Origin: Lunularia cruciata
Lineage: Eukaryota > Streptophyta > Marchantiopsida > Lunulariales > Lunulariaceae
Reading direction: 5' to 3'
Assembly (NCBI GenBank): GCA_948567375.1
Contig: OX419755.1
Coordinates: 8,747,001 to 8,811,000 of the forward strand
Length of the DNA: 64,000 bases
Below the pieces are notes generated by a model. The model made no database searches. It saw only the letters and a program-made list of their open reading frames with translations, and had not been told where the DNA came from. Every line of letters begins with the position of its first letter. Positions within the stretch are counted from its first letter, which is position 1. Of this stretch, positions 10,839-21,720 are shown one piece after another. A program made the position numbers and the translations under genes.

Positions 10839-12092
10839 CTATGTCACACTACTCCTAATTAGCTCTAACTCTGACTTGACTAAATCTATTCTGAGACTGA
10901 CATTGTCTCCTACTTCTAACATCTTCCGATCTACTTGCTCCCTTAATCGGATCAGTAAAGTGTTCATATCCACATCTTTGGCTTTCCTCTTCCGAGTTTC
11001 CTGCATAAGCAACTTTAACTCATGTAGACGTGCTTCTTCCAATCTCCCTTCAGCCTCTGTGCTCAAGATTGCTCGCAACTTTCCTACAACTTCTCTTACT
11101 GATTTTGACTCATAACCTCAAGATTGCTATGCCTTCAACTCTTTGTGGTACATCTTCAACTCATCTTTGTACTCAGCAGCGAGCATCTTCTTCTCCTCCA
11201 CATACTGTGAACTTTGTAACTTAGCACTTTGTACCAGCTCGTGCAATCTTTCTTCTTCTCGATGTCTGACTGCCAACTCTCTCTGCCATGCTTGATCCTT
11301 CCCGGCTGCACTCTTCCTCAAGCTTTCCAACTCCTGCTCCATTATTGCGGCCATTGCCTTCACATGAATACTCTTGATGTGCACATCATTGACCTCCTCT
11401 TTCATCTTGGTCAGCAACATTGCCTGCTCTTTCAATTCTTTGGCTTGCTTCTGCATTTCCTTACCTCTTGACTCAAAACTCTCTTGCAACTTCTTGAAAG
11501 TCTTCTTCTTCAAGACTGCATCCACCTGAAGTTCTTCAACTTCCTCGTCTCTTCTGACTACACGCTCTTGCAAATCCTTCACTTCAACCAGCAGATACTT
11601 CACCACCTACAACTCATTTGTCACCATCATATGATTTTGGGGAATTACCTTCCGGTGCTCCTTCAACAGTTCCAACAATGGAGTGACAACCTTTGATAGA
11701 TACAACTTATCTTCATCTTTGGACCCATCTTCGTAGTTCACCTCTTCCATCTGCTCCTTCTGCCAAAGTTGTGATCTTTGTATCTTTAGAGACACTGCTT
11801 TTGAGCTTCCTTCTTCCTTACCTACTAAACTTGGCTCCTCAAGGTACTCCTTCCGTCTTTCAGCCTCCTTCTCTTCCACAACCAGGGCTACACAATGATT
11901 CATCTTTCTTGGTATATTGTCAATCATTGCATGACAAGCTTCATCCACTCCAATTGATTGTTGAACCTCATGTTCCCCCTCACTCTCACTTCCGGATTCC
12001 TCACTTTGTAAAGTTAGTTTGTCTTCTTCTAAGTCCTCTCCTTGAGAGTCTGTCTCCCCTTCAGACTTGGTTTCCGATGGTGCTTCTTTCAC
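10839..12092 (-). pseudogene. LTR-borne acidic/coiled-coil protein, C-terminal part
   Basis: One reading frame of about 415 codons broken only by stops near 11607 and 11110-11127. The N-terminal third is acidic (EDLEEDKLTLQSEESGSESE). The rest is predicted to be nearly all helix with coiled-coil heptads (VEVKDLQERVVRRDEEVEEL, QMQKQAKELKEQAMLL-like segments, ARLHELKLLMQETRKRKA). It shows no RT, integrase, gag or envelope motif. It lies inside LTR B between the conserved LTR start and its promoter end. Its family is unknown to me. Some plant gypsy elements carry accessory coiled-coil proteins, normally outside the LTR. The shared frame argues that it once encoded a protein. Confidence 0.65.
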
Positions 12093-12294
12093 AATCTTCT
12101 TACTCTACAGAACCAGTCTTTGGGTCTTCCTTTCTGCTGTAGGCAATTTTGCATCTTTGGGTTTACCGCGCTTCTTCTTCTTCAGGCTTGTGACTTCTTC
12201 CATCTTCCATTGTCCAATACCCAAGAAGTGATCATCACTGGCTCACAGGTGTGCCATATGTTGTTGCTCTTCTTCATCCGCTTCTTGTCTCAAA

Positions 12295-13440
12295 TCAGGA
12301 TGGAAATGTGACACCATGCCACGCCTCTCCTATGTTGTCAGCAAGTTCAACCCAAAGTAGAAGTGTGTTGCAAACGGTGAAAAATAATGTGGAGGTGAAC
12401 CTGTCCTCCAATTGACCACCATATGCCTTGTTCATTGGTGAAAACACTTTGCTCAGTTCACCTTCACTCCTGCAAACATCTGGTGGAAAAAGACCGCCTG
12501 CTGCATGTTCATGTAAGTAGTTCATTTTGGTTTGAACATGGCCATTATTGTCCCCATGATACTTTGTTTAATTGGGTCCTGATAGGACTCTACCTTGTAA
12601 CTGTTTGTTGTAAAAAGAGCAAAGAACAAATTTTGGATCTCTGCCATTTCCTTTGTAGCATCACACTTCCGATAGAAGGTGATCCCCGTCGGTTCTCTTG
12701 CTTCCTTCTCCAACACTAACCTCCAATTTGACTCAGTCCATCGAGCCGGATTTCCTCTCTTCCCCTTGACTTCAGGGCCTTCCTCATAGTTACTGGCAGC
12801 TATCTCTGCCATGACTCCTGGGAAACTAAAATTCCTATTTCATGCTAAGAAACTAATACAAAGTCTATTCAAGACTTTGATTCTAGCTACGGCGTCCAAC
12901 CTACGAATTGCAAAAGTTTGCACTGCCAGAGCATTTGTGACCTTCTTTGCCATGATTTGCTCTCTTGTTTTTTGGCACTGGAAAACTATTCCTTCTCCTG
13001 GACAAGACACTTTAACCCCTTTTGGATTTCCAAAAATCTCACTCTCAATTGGCTTCCTGACACACATTACTGCAGGACGACTACTCAAAGGGATTGGAAA
13101 TCTACTTGACATATTCAACTTGTCCCTATGCAATTGCAATTTTATATTACCCCAAATTGCAGTCATTCTTCAGTCAATTTCAAAATCAACTTCCCCTTCT
13201 TCTGCATGTTGTTGTCCTGTCACTGTCAAGACATGCTTCTTCTGCCTCCGCCATTTCTTGAAGTGTACTTTCTTGCCACATACCAAGGTTGTTAGACGGT
13301 CTTTGTATTGGCCTTTGCTTCCCGATCCGAAGATGATGCTCCTCGGACTTCTTTCTTTGTACTCCTCTCCTAAGTACTTCCATCATCGGATCCAAAGTTG
13401 ACTTCTTTGGATTTCCTCCAAAGACACTCCCGTCCATTCC
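12295..13440 (-). pseudogene. LTR-borne ORF, N-terminal fragments
   Basis: A series of minus-strand open segments in different frames (13186-13440, 12840-13166, 12522-12812, 12295-12525) that look like one broken coding region leading into the coiled-coil part. The first probable start is an ATG near 13437 (MDGSVFGGNPKKS). Recognisable text includes KGKRGNPARWTESNWRLVLE near 12710-12770 and a hydrophobic segment TSTLFFTVCNTLLLWVELAD near 12340-12400. A short block at 24459-24670 shows a similar W-x(5)-W-x2-VL pattern. Function unknown. Confidence 0.5.
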
Positions 13441-13493
13441 TTCTTTCACAATTCAGCTTTCTTTGCTTACTTCTTCTCTCAAACGCTAATAAT

Positions 13494-13506
13494 CAAAAAA
13501 AAAAAA
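13494..13506 (-). repeat. poly-A/T run near the start of LTR B
   Basis: A run of about 12 A (T on the minus strand) lies just inside the LTR start. The solo LTR has a shorter T-rich run at the same place, so it reflects slippage. Confidence 0.7.
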
Positions 13507-13521
13507 CATGTGGGCACCACA

Positions 13522-14470
13522 GTTGCATAGTCCACTATAGAAGCGGAGTATGTGGTAGCACCAAAAACAGCAAAGGAGGTGATTTGGTTGGATAGACTTG
13601 TTGTTGAGATGGGGCTATTTGTAATGTTTTGAATATAGGAGAACCCCCAAGAGAAAACCCAAAAGAAGAAACACAAATTACACTCAAGACTCCTATGCCT
13701 CAAAGGAGCACCTTGTCTTTATTATATAGCAAAGAGGATCCCCTCAAAGGAAGCTCCATCCTTGGATCACTACATGGATTGGTGGCATGTCAGCAAGCTT
13801 GACCCTCAGATTATTTACATGCATGGACATGTTGGTTTTGATCCTATCTAGTTGGTCAAACAAGCTTTGACATAAGGGAATCTTTAGGAATATTCTTGTA
13901 GGAACCTCAAAATCACATGGGTGAGAAACCATTAGAAAGCCTCAATGAGACAAACAAGGAGGAGGGAAGACCAGCCTAATTTCTCCTTGGGAAAAAATCT
14001 GCACAATTTTTAGGCCTAATTCATCAGTTTAGGTCTTCAAAATTGACCTCAAAATTTTCAGGCTATTTTTGGCTCCTTCCCTATTAGTAGAAATAATATT
14101 TTGGTGATACCTCTATCTGATATACTTAGTCCATCATATATAACATCCTTCCAAATATTACTAAGTCAATTTTCATCTCTAGTTAATATGTCTAGCTATT
14201 GATATTACACTATTGCATGGTTATGTAATGCTTCATTGTGATAGTCAAAGTGCTATACAGCTAGCTGAAAATTAGGTGATGGACAGTATGGTTAAGCACA
14301 TAGACATCAGGTACCACTTTCTTAGGCAAGTTGTATTTGAGAAAAAGTTTGAGCTAGTCAAGATTGATGGTAAGCTCAACTTGGCTTATGCCTTTACCAA
14401 AGTCATACCTTTAGAAAGTTTCTCTAGGCATAGTGCAACCATGCAAGTTGTGAAAGTGGAGCATGAATAG
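13522..14470 (+). pseudogene. copia D RNase H domain, split by an insertion
   Basis: 13522-13624 encodes the copia RNase H motif around EAEYVV and EVIWLDRL. 14224-14470 continues with LHCDSQSAIQLAEN and HIDIRYHFLRQ up to a stop. The two halves join in frame across the 599-bp insertion at 13625-14223. A stop after VA near 13527 and one after LAEN show decay. RNase H removes RNA from the cDNA hybrid. Confidence 0.85.
13625..14223. mobile_element. 599-bp insertion in the RNase H frame
   Basis: Flanked by TGTAA at 13620-13624 and 14224-14228; the match extends to TGTAATG. Removing it restores the RNase H frame. It starts TGTTTTGAATATAGG and ends GCATGGTTA, so it has a 5' TG but no clear CA end. 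It may be a decayed solo LTR. A TATATAAT-like word lies on its minus strand near 13715-13725. No coding capacity was seen. Confidence 0.6.
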
Positions 14471-14859
14471 GGTGACTTAGCATTGGAGGTGACCTTGGCT
14501 ATTTGGTTACTCTATCTCTATATGGGCTATGGTTATAAGTTCAAGTTTATCCTAGTTTAAAGGAGGGTCAAGCAATTGGCTATCTGTCTAGAACTTCCCA
14601 TCAAGTGATAAATTGTTTAGCAAGGTTACTAACCCCAAGATAAGGGTCAAGGAGGAGTTTTTTAAGATTTATGCTTATGCCTTAGGGTTACACTATAAGC
14701 AGTTTTTTTTTAGTTGATGGTTGGAATGAACTTAGAGAGAGTGTGAGAACTCTTGCAATGAATGCTTGGATATGGCGGTGTCATAGGGAAAGTAATATAC
14801 TGGTACCATTGGTGCCATTTGGTGTGAATCTTCTTCTTTCTTTTTTCATGCTATAGTGC

Positions 14860-15005
14860 ACTCGGGAGTTTCATGTTATGGTGAAACCGGAAGTTGTTTT
14901 GTGTTCATGTAAGCTCAAGGATTTTCTTTTATATTACATAAGCTCGGGGCTTATTTGTATGTCACTTAAGCGCGGGAGTTTGTTTATGTTACTGGGGTCT
15001 CAAGA
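14860..15005 (+). repeat. imperfect ~36-bp tandem repeats
   Basis: The phrase 'taagctcggggagtttgttt' recurs in degenerate form about three or four times (around 14915, 14940 and 14968). They may be U3 enhancer repeats. Confidence 0.5.
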
Positions 15006-15029
15006 GTATTTTAGTTAATGGCCGTAGAA

Positions 15030-16590
15030 AGGGGTTTGAGGCTTCAAGAGAAAAGCCTGAACAGGTCTGCAGAAGGGAAAGAGAAGGAGGAGAGTATTGA
15101 AAAGAGTGTGGAGTAAGAAGGAAAAAGGATTTTGAGAAGGAGAAAAATATCGAAGGAGTTAGTGATTGGGGGAGAAGAGAAAAGAGGAACAAGGAGAATA
15201 GGAAGAATTGGGACGGAAAATAGGGCAGTGGGGTTTTAATGAGAAATGTTTGAGAGGAGAGCCCTGAGGGGGGGGGAAGGAATCATCGAAGGGTTTGGGG
15301 CCAAAGGGTGAGAGCTCGAAGGTATGCAGGAAGAAGAGATTTTTTTTGGGAGACTTCCGTAGGAGTGATGCATCAAGAGAACTGGCAGGACAGTGAAGCA
15401 TCAAAGGGAAGTTTTGGCTGGGCAGGAGGATTTTAGGGGCTTGGAAGGACATTGATTTCTCGAAGGAGGAACTGAGAAAACAAGAGAAAAGAATCAAAAA
15501 GTCAGAGTTTGGACAGGAGGAGAGGACACAAAGGAAGGATTGGGGGTTTCTTGAGGAGTAACAAAATAGGTCGGGAGAGAAAGAGTCGGATGGACAAGAA
15601 ATTCATGAACGAAAGGAGAAAATCTTGAAGGGTCTGGCAGTAGTGAGAATTCTTGAGAGGAGTGAAGCTATTTGGAGAGAATGAAAACATGAAGGACAAG
15701 AGCGTGAGTGCTTTTTGGAGAAGGGCAGGAAGTGAATTGCGTTGGGAAAGAGTGCAAGGGTTTTGAAGAGAATGTGAAGACCAGTTGTGCTTTTGGAAGA
15801 GAATGTGAAATCGTTCAGAGGAAAGAATGTGAAGACCAGTACTTCATTTGGAGAAGGATGTGAGGGTTTTGGGAGAAGAGAAATTTTCAAGAGATTGTTA
15901 TTATTCAGAGAAAAGAATGTGAAGACCAGTTATGCTTTTGGAAGAGAATGTGAAATCATTTAGGGGAAAGAATGTGAAGACCAGTAATGCGTTTGGAGAA
16001 GAATGTGAGGATTTTAAGAGAAGAACAACGCTGGAGAGCAGAAGAAGGACAGAGAAGGACAGAGATGTTTTTGGGAGAATGATAGAGAAGAGAAGAAGAC
16101 ATTAAGATTCAATGGAAGCAAAAGGTAGTAAGGTGACAAGAAGAGAAGGAGAGTGAATTCTTGAAGGAAATGTGACTAAGATTGGGAGAAGAAGGAGTAA
16201 TAGTGACAGGGTTTCTGGAAGATGAAAGGGGTTTGGAAAATGATTCAAGTGACCAAGAATGTTGAGAGAAAGCTTCAAAGGAATCTTTTGCCGTGACTAG
16301 ACAGTTAAGGGGTTTGGGAAATGTTTGAGTGACCAGGAGGGTTTAAGGATGTTCCATGAGAGGGTCTTTGGCTGAGAATAGAACCAGAGAAGGAGAGAGA
16401 ATTTTGCAGGAAGGAACAATGTGGATGTAGGAGTTGGGAAGGCTGGACAATGAAGAGACTTTTGCTTGAATGTTGCCAAAGAGTGTGAGAGGAAGGGAGG
16501 AAGTCAGGAGGGTGAAGTCTCGGGGAGAATCTGCCGGACATAGAGAGGACCCAGGGTGACACATGAGACAGCTGTGACAAAACAGGAAGA
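15030..16590 (+). other. long purine-rich (A/G) tract
   Basis: About 1.5 kb of the plus strand is dominated by GAGAAG, GGAAGAG and GAATGTGAAGA words, with a G run at about 15268-15277. Minus-strand open frames here, rich in Ser, Phe, Pro and Leu, are composition artefacts. It lies directly upstream of the TATA box at 16598. Confidence 0.75.
15772..16025 (+). repeat. two ~130-bp tandem copies within the purine tract
   Basis: The unit running from 'gtgaagaccagttgtgcttttgg' through 'gaatgtgaggattttggga' at 15772-15890 is repeated at about 15918-16022 with small changes. Confidence 0.7.
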
Positions 16591-16597
16591 GAACAAA

Positions 16598-16607
16598 CTA
16601 TAAAAGA
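16598..16607 (+). promoter_or_regulatory. TATA box of the copia D LTR-like region
   Basis: CTATAAAAGA follows the purine-rich block at the point where composition changes, as expected for a U3/R boundary. No transcript data. Confidence 0.5.
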
Positions 16608-17329
16608 TAGGGATCAGAACTTGGTTGATTCTGTTCTTCTGTTATGGTTGGACAGTTGGAACCTTGGTGTGATCAATGTTCAGTCTGGAGTTGATTATTT
16701 CTTCCCAAGATTGTAAATTGAAAAGCTTGGTGTTGTGATGCATTGTGGTTCTCCATGGTTAAATGTGAATATTTTGATCTGTGAAAGTGTTAAGGGATGA
16801 CTCTATTCTAGGAGCTCCTAGTCATGTTACATAGGCAGATCCTCCCCATTGGCTGGTCATGGTAATCCGAAACTGGGCATAGGGGTTATGACTTGTCAGA
16901 AAAATTCACCGCCCCGTTAAGTATAAACCCAACACTAACTAACTTGAAGATTAGTTAGTGGACCTTGATGAACAAGCATTTTTGAACAAACCCAGCTCAT
17001 GAAACCATAAAGAGGGGACCGTCGTCCAGGCAAGAGTAAAAGAATAGGAGCCTGAATACCAAAGTGTGAGCTATTGTTAAATAGGACCATCTAAGCACAA
17101 GCAGCCAGGTGCCCAGTGCACACTTGAGACCAACAATCCCTGCAACAGCGGTAGTAAAAGAGATTCATGAAACATTCTTGTGGACATAGCCTCACATAGA
17201 GGTGATTCACATACTTCTATGTAATATGTGAATCTACTAGTATACAAGGTGTGTGGATATCATTGTAATGCTCATCAGTTTCTCAACACAAATTTGTCAC
17301 CTTGAAGCTGCTCAAAAAAATAGAGAAGC

Positions 17330-19312
17330 CTCCTTGAAGATCAAGTAGGGTGAGTTCATTGTGGTATCCAACAACTACAAGGCTTGGAAGCATGATATTG
17401 ATACTATGCTAATGAAGCACAAGGAGGAATTATGGAGCATCAAGGCTGACCTTTTGGTAATGAAGGTAGAGTAGGGTCTACTAAACAAGAGAAGGCCTTT
17501 GTGGATTACAAGACTGCACAAGAAGAGAGTTTGTGGGAGAAGGATTGGGAGATCTCCAATATGAAGGAGGAGATAACAAGCTTGAGGCAGCAGATTACCC
17601 AATTGGACTCCAATTTGACAATTGTCAAGGGTACATCCAAGCAACAAGCAAAGAAGATGAAGAAGAAGTATGCCAAGGAGTTGGATGCTAAGAACAAGGA
17701 GGTAATGTCCCTAAAGAAGGAGTTGGATGGTCTATGGAAGGAGAAGGCCATAAAGGAGCAATCTCATGATGCCACCTTGTAAGTAGCCAAGGTGCACATC
17801 AAGGAATTGTCCACAATCATAGTGGACCATGAAGACAAGGTCCACATTCTCCAAGTGCAAGTCAAATAAGAGGTGGAGATGGAGTTGCAATCCATTTGTG
17901 ATACTCTAGATGAAGAATGATGAGGAATGCAAGTTCTTATAGTTATCAAAGACATTGCTAATAGGTTGAAGACCCAAGTGGAATTGGCTATTACAACCCA
18001 ATCTTACCTAGCTAAGTTGCGGGAGCTGAAGTCAGAAATACATACCTTAGAAGCCAAAACCTACTCCACTAAACAATTAAGCAAGCTGTTAGAGAAGTTA
18101 CACAAGCATGGTGATGCTAATTTTGAGAGTGTCTTAAGCAATATCCACCATGAACTAGAAGACTATAAAAAACACATCAAGGAGCTGATTTTAGGTGTAA
18201 GGGAGAAGGATGGTCAAGGAAGTAGATTATGGTGTACATACTTGTATAAGTGTAGAGAGGACTTCATCATGATGGGACTTCATTGTGATAGAGAACACCA
18301 CTATGTTGGGGACTTCAACATGATGGGAACACCATCGGATTGGGGACTTCATCATGATAGGATGTCTCCATGTGATGACATGTATAGGAATTCTTTTGAG
18401 CAATTAAGACTTTGTACATTAAATTGATTCTTTTGTAAATATCTGATTGTTAGGACCATTCAACCAATGTGAAACTGGATTCATATTATTGTTTGAGTGA
18501 AAAATAAGTGCCTCTCTATAGGTGGTGCCACCATAGCCTTTAATTTGTAACAACCAATTAGATAGATTAAGGTTAGTCTTAATTCATTGTCATGGAGTTG
18601 TGACATAACATCGCCATGGATGCCCCCCATCTTATTGTAATGGAGAGTATAAGGGGAGTAACCTGACTAAATATAGGTTCAATTAGCACACATTGAAATT
18701 CCATCTCATACCTATCTGTTCAAACTCATGAATGAGCAATCACTTTGCTCTTTATTTTTGCCAAGTTGACTCTATTGTGGGGATGATGCTTGAGGACCAC
18801 TTAGATCCTAATTGTATCAATGTTAGTATGGTGTATGTTTTGTGATTTTTGAGTCAAGTAGTAGTGAGAAACTCAAAGTAGGAATGCAAGTGCTAAGGTG
18901 CAGGAGGCTAGTCAGGCTTGTGAGTTTTGAAGATTTGGGGTGATGCATTGAGAGTCATGATGGTTGTGAGTGTCGTAAAGTATCATATATAATGAAAAGC
19001 TCAGCGTATTGCAGACCTATAGTATAGCAATCAAGAATGCCTTCTGAGAAGGGTAGAATGCTCCCATTGGCACTATGGTATGCATTGTATAAGTAATTAT
19101 GAGGGAAAGACCTTTGGGCCAGTGACCAACACAATAGATTGAAACATCACCTTTAGGAGCTCATGCAATGAGATATCATTCATGAATGTGATTGAGAGGT
19201 TTTATTTTTGCTATAGTGTGCTACAAATGGGTACTCTAACCTCTTTTGGGAATTTTCCTACCCAAGAGGTTAAATTCATAACCATAGCCGACTTGTGACA
19301 AAGTGACACTTA
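17330..19312 (+). repeat. direct repeat C-a (LTR-like, carries a coiled-coil ORF)
   Basis: A ~1.95-kb segment repeated in direct orientation at 22165-24078. Both copies run from 'agttcattgtg' through the coiled-coil region and a non-coding tail and end at 'gtgacaaagtgacactt'. A gypsy gag follows copy a at once. The sharp shared 3' end next to gag suggests the two are LTRs of element C. I could not identify a primer site after 19312 or a TG start, so a tandem element is the alternative. Confidence 0.6.
17345..18427 (+). pseudogene. coiled-coil ORF in repeat C-a
   Basis: Decayed frame rich in Lys, Glu and Leu. It begins with EFIVVSNNYKAWKHDIDTML-like text near 17350. A coiled coil follows (ISNMKEEITSLRQQITQLDS, KKYAKELDAKNKEVMSLKKE), then a second helical block at 17927-18200 (LSKLLEKLHKHGDANFE). 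In-frame stops fall near 17460, 17779, 17867 and 17918. The NYKAWKHD segment faintly resembles the start of copia-type gag, but nothing else does. Repeat b has the homologous region at 22175-23040. Function unknown. Confidence 0.6.
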
Positions 19313-19329
19313 CTTGTCCCAAAGATTGA

Positions 19330-19890
19330 CTTCCATCTCTTCTTTAGGTGTAACATTGTCAAAACCATTAGACCTAATCATCAACTTGTTAGCAAGAGCC
19401 GCAAGGTACTTGCGGAGGAACAGGAAGAACATGATTCTCATGATAGTGCACCTACTTGGGACATGGGTGATACCTTCTTAACCAACTAATTGGAAGAGTG
19501 AACCGTCCTTTAGCATGGGGAATTATGCCCCCTTCATGCACCAAAACTTTCAAAAGTTCAAAGGTAAGGATGTTGAAGAAGATCCATATACTTTTAGGAG
19601 TTTGAAGCTATATTGATAGCCAATAAAGGAGAAGATGATGCTCACCAACTTCAAATTTTCTTGAGTCTACTATGGAAAATAGTGCACAAGTTTACCCATG
19701 TTAGCCTGGATCCAAGGAACATGAAAATGGCCAGTGGTTCAAGAACTATTCCTAGATTGGTTCCATGAATTGGACTATGAGGCCAATGTCTTCTCTACTC
19801 TCAATAACCTTGAGCAAAGGAAGAATGAACAATTTCAAGATTATAAGGAGAGATTTCAAATCTTACTTATTACCATGATCAAAGGGTAAT
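19330..19890 (+). pseudogene. element C gag (gypsy type)
   Basis: Broken plus-strand frames encode a gag capsid: KFKGKDVEEDPYTFRSLKLY near 19560-19615 and FHELDYEANVFSTLNNLEQR followed by FQDYKERFQILL near 19765-19870. This is the Retrotrans_gag pattern. It is cut at about 19890 by minus-strand element E. The zinc knuckle and pol are missing. Confidence 0.75.
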
Positions 19891-21700
19891 CTCTTTGGTA
19901 GATCACATAGAAACACATCTACAAAGTCTTGAACTCTTTGATCAACCATTGCTTGATGAGACTCCTGGCCCTCATCAGATTCTCCATGCACCATTGGCTT
20001 GATCCACATTGCAAAAGTAAAAATATCTTCCTCAAAAGCTTGCTCTATGGTTGCTTCATTGATAAAGTTTCCCATCTTTGGACTAACTATTGTTAAGTGT
20101 CTTTCTCAAAGGTGCCAAACAACCTAATCAACAATTCATGCCCTGATGTTGTACTTGAATTTATCATTGGATCCAATCAAATTGAGCCTTATGATATTCA
20201 AGCCAAGGCTAAACTAGAATGATATCATAGTATAGAGGTGTCACTACAAACCTCATACATGCTAAATACTCTTTCCCAACCTTGAATATAACAAGATGTA
20301 AGGTATGGAATGCAAAACCCTTTTTGTCATCCTTCATCATCAATCTACTTCCAATTATTAGCTTGATAGGGAAACTTAATTCCTTTGCTAATTACGGACA
20401 TGTAATTATTTGAACTTCCAAAATCAACCAAAATCATACATTTGTGATTATATCTTGCAAGTGAAGTAAACTTGCATAGGTTGAACCTTCAATCCCATTA
20501 CAGCTAATCAAGTTCCCAATAGATGGCTTAAATTCTCCTATTGGATTTTTTGTTTCCTTGATCATTACACTCCATGAACTCTATTTTGAGCAATTTGATG
20601 GGGTTTTCTATTCTTGACTGGACATTTAGCAATGTGATGTCTAATTTTGCAACAATAAAGCAACCACCATTTTGTCACAATCATTCCCTATCTATAGTGC
20701 CAAGTGATCTTTATTGGATGGTATCAATCTCCATCGGTATCAGTTCCTCCACCCATGTGTAAGGTGTTGGCAAGTTCTATGAAGGTCAAGGTCAAGACCA
20801 AGTTTTTGCAACCAAGAAATCAAAGTACTCAACCTATTGCATGTCTTCCTCCAAGTGTTTGGGCTCCCACATGATCACCTCCAATTTGATGTGTGACTTT
20901 AAACCCCTCACAAATCAATCTAGAGCTTCACTTTCTAGTATATTTGAAATTTGTATTATAATGTTTTTGAATTGAGTGATGTAGCTTCTTATAGAACCAA
21001 TATGCTTCAATTATACTTATCTATCCTGTATAGCTTTTTAGCATTTATAGTTTGATATTACCCAATTATTGCACTCTTGAATTCTTTCCATGTCAAGATT
21101 GGCGTAACAAACTACTTTTCAACTCACTCCACTCAAAATCACCACCACAGCTATGTCATTCCATCCAATTGGCTGGAAGCCAAGAGAATCTATCTCCATT
21201 CATTTTGAAGATTTATAGTTTCAAAAATAACATTTGCAATCAAACACAAAACTCTCCACTACACTTGAGAGAATCTTGTCTTCAAATACCTTGGGCTTTG
21301 GAAATCCAATTTGCTCTTCTATTTCTCAAAACAGTGCACTCTCTACATGTTCTTGTTGTTGATGTTCTTGTTCTTCCAACAATCAAGTAAGGTGTTTGAT
21401 TTATTGCTGCATAACAATGATAACTTTGGATATTATTTCCATTGCCACTACTCTATCAAATTTCCTATAATTCTCTAAGTTAACATCTAGATGTAACACA
21501 TTGACTGTTCTCCATAAGTTACAATCAGAAGTACCAAGGGTTCATTAGACAAGGTGATTACAAAATCAAAAAATTTTGCCCAAAGCATCAAATGATGAAC
21601 TATGTGAAAGGATGCTTGGGTACAAAAATCCCATGGATACAAAAATTCCAATGGTTTGGCAGAAACGGATTTGGTGGCCCATAAGTTCCATCCATCCATC
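19863..21700 (-). pseudogene. element E gag, protease and RT start
   Basis: At the low end 19863-20075 reads VQDFVDVFLCDLPKRLPFDH, the segment that precedes RT in plant gypsy pol. Near 20395-20445 lies ILVDFGSSNNYM, a retropepsin D-S-G-S-like site with DFGSS in place of DSGSS. A worn zinc knuckle lies near 20620-20670. The remainder to 21700 is gag with many stops. Not functional. Confidence 0.7.
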
Positions 21701-21701
21701 T

Positions 21702-21719
21702 CATTCAAGCCCTATACCA
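21702..21719 (-). promoter_or_regulatory. primer-binding site of element E (tRNA-iMet-like)
   Basis: The minus strand reads TGGTATAGGGCTTGAATG, close to the initiator tRNA-Met primer site TGGTATCAGAGC, and lies directly inside the LTR. Confidence 0.65.
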
Positions 21720-21720
21720 A

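Larger units (their letters stand above)
7255..13521 (-). mobile_element. Ty3/gypsy retrotransposon B, 5' LTR plus gag
   Basis: Minus-strand gypsy element with an unusually long LTR (9800-13521), a tRNA-Asp-like primer site (9778-9795) and a gag with several zinc knuckles (about 7920-9740). It is cut at 7254/7255 by element A, so pol is not present next to gag. At its upper end LTR B abuts a copia RNase H frame at 13522, so B appears inserted in copia D. A solo LTR of the same family is at 3214-5085. Confidence 0.85.
9800..13521 (-). repeat. long LTR of element B (about 3.7 kb) enclosing an ORF
   Basis: The minus-strand start TGTGGTGCCCACATG matches the start of the solo LTR at 3214, and the far end lies at the primer site. 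The final ~1 kb (9800-10860) aligns with the solo LTR and includes a TATA-like ACTATTTAAAGG at about 10463-10475. The extra length is the coding block at 10839-13440. Only one LTR of this element is in the window, so its limits rest on the solo LTR and the primer site. Confidence 0.75.
13522..17320 (+). mobile_element. copia element D, 3' end (RNase H plus LTR-like region)
   Basis: Plus-strand copia remnant. The RNase H frame begins abruptly at 13522, against the outer edge of LTR B, and ends at about 14470. It is followed by ~2.8 kb with LTR character: U3-like repeats, a purine-rich block and a TATA box at 16598. The upstream pol would lie beyond element B. The 3' limit is uncertain and set by the start of the next repeat at about 17330. 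Confidence 0.7.
14471..17320 (+). repeat. LTR-like 3' region of copia D
   Basis: No coding frame is convincing here. The region opens after the RNase H stop. It contains imperfect ~36-base repeats (14860-15000), a long A/G-rich tract (15030-16590), then a TATA box and a mixed-composition R/U5-like part to about 17300. That order suits a long plant LTR. No second copy is in the window to prove it. Confidence 0.45.

Noticed and set aside
11127-11606. Coiled-coil ORF as a captured host gene such as a myosin-like or SMC protein
   Set aside because: Only generic heptads are visible; no hinge, ATPase or motor motif supports a host origin.
14989-16580. Several minus-strand open frames rich in Ser, Phe, Pro and Leu
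   Set aside because: They are the complement of the purine-rich tract. Lack of stops follows from composition, and they have no domain.
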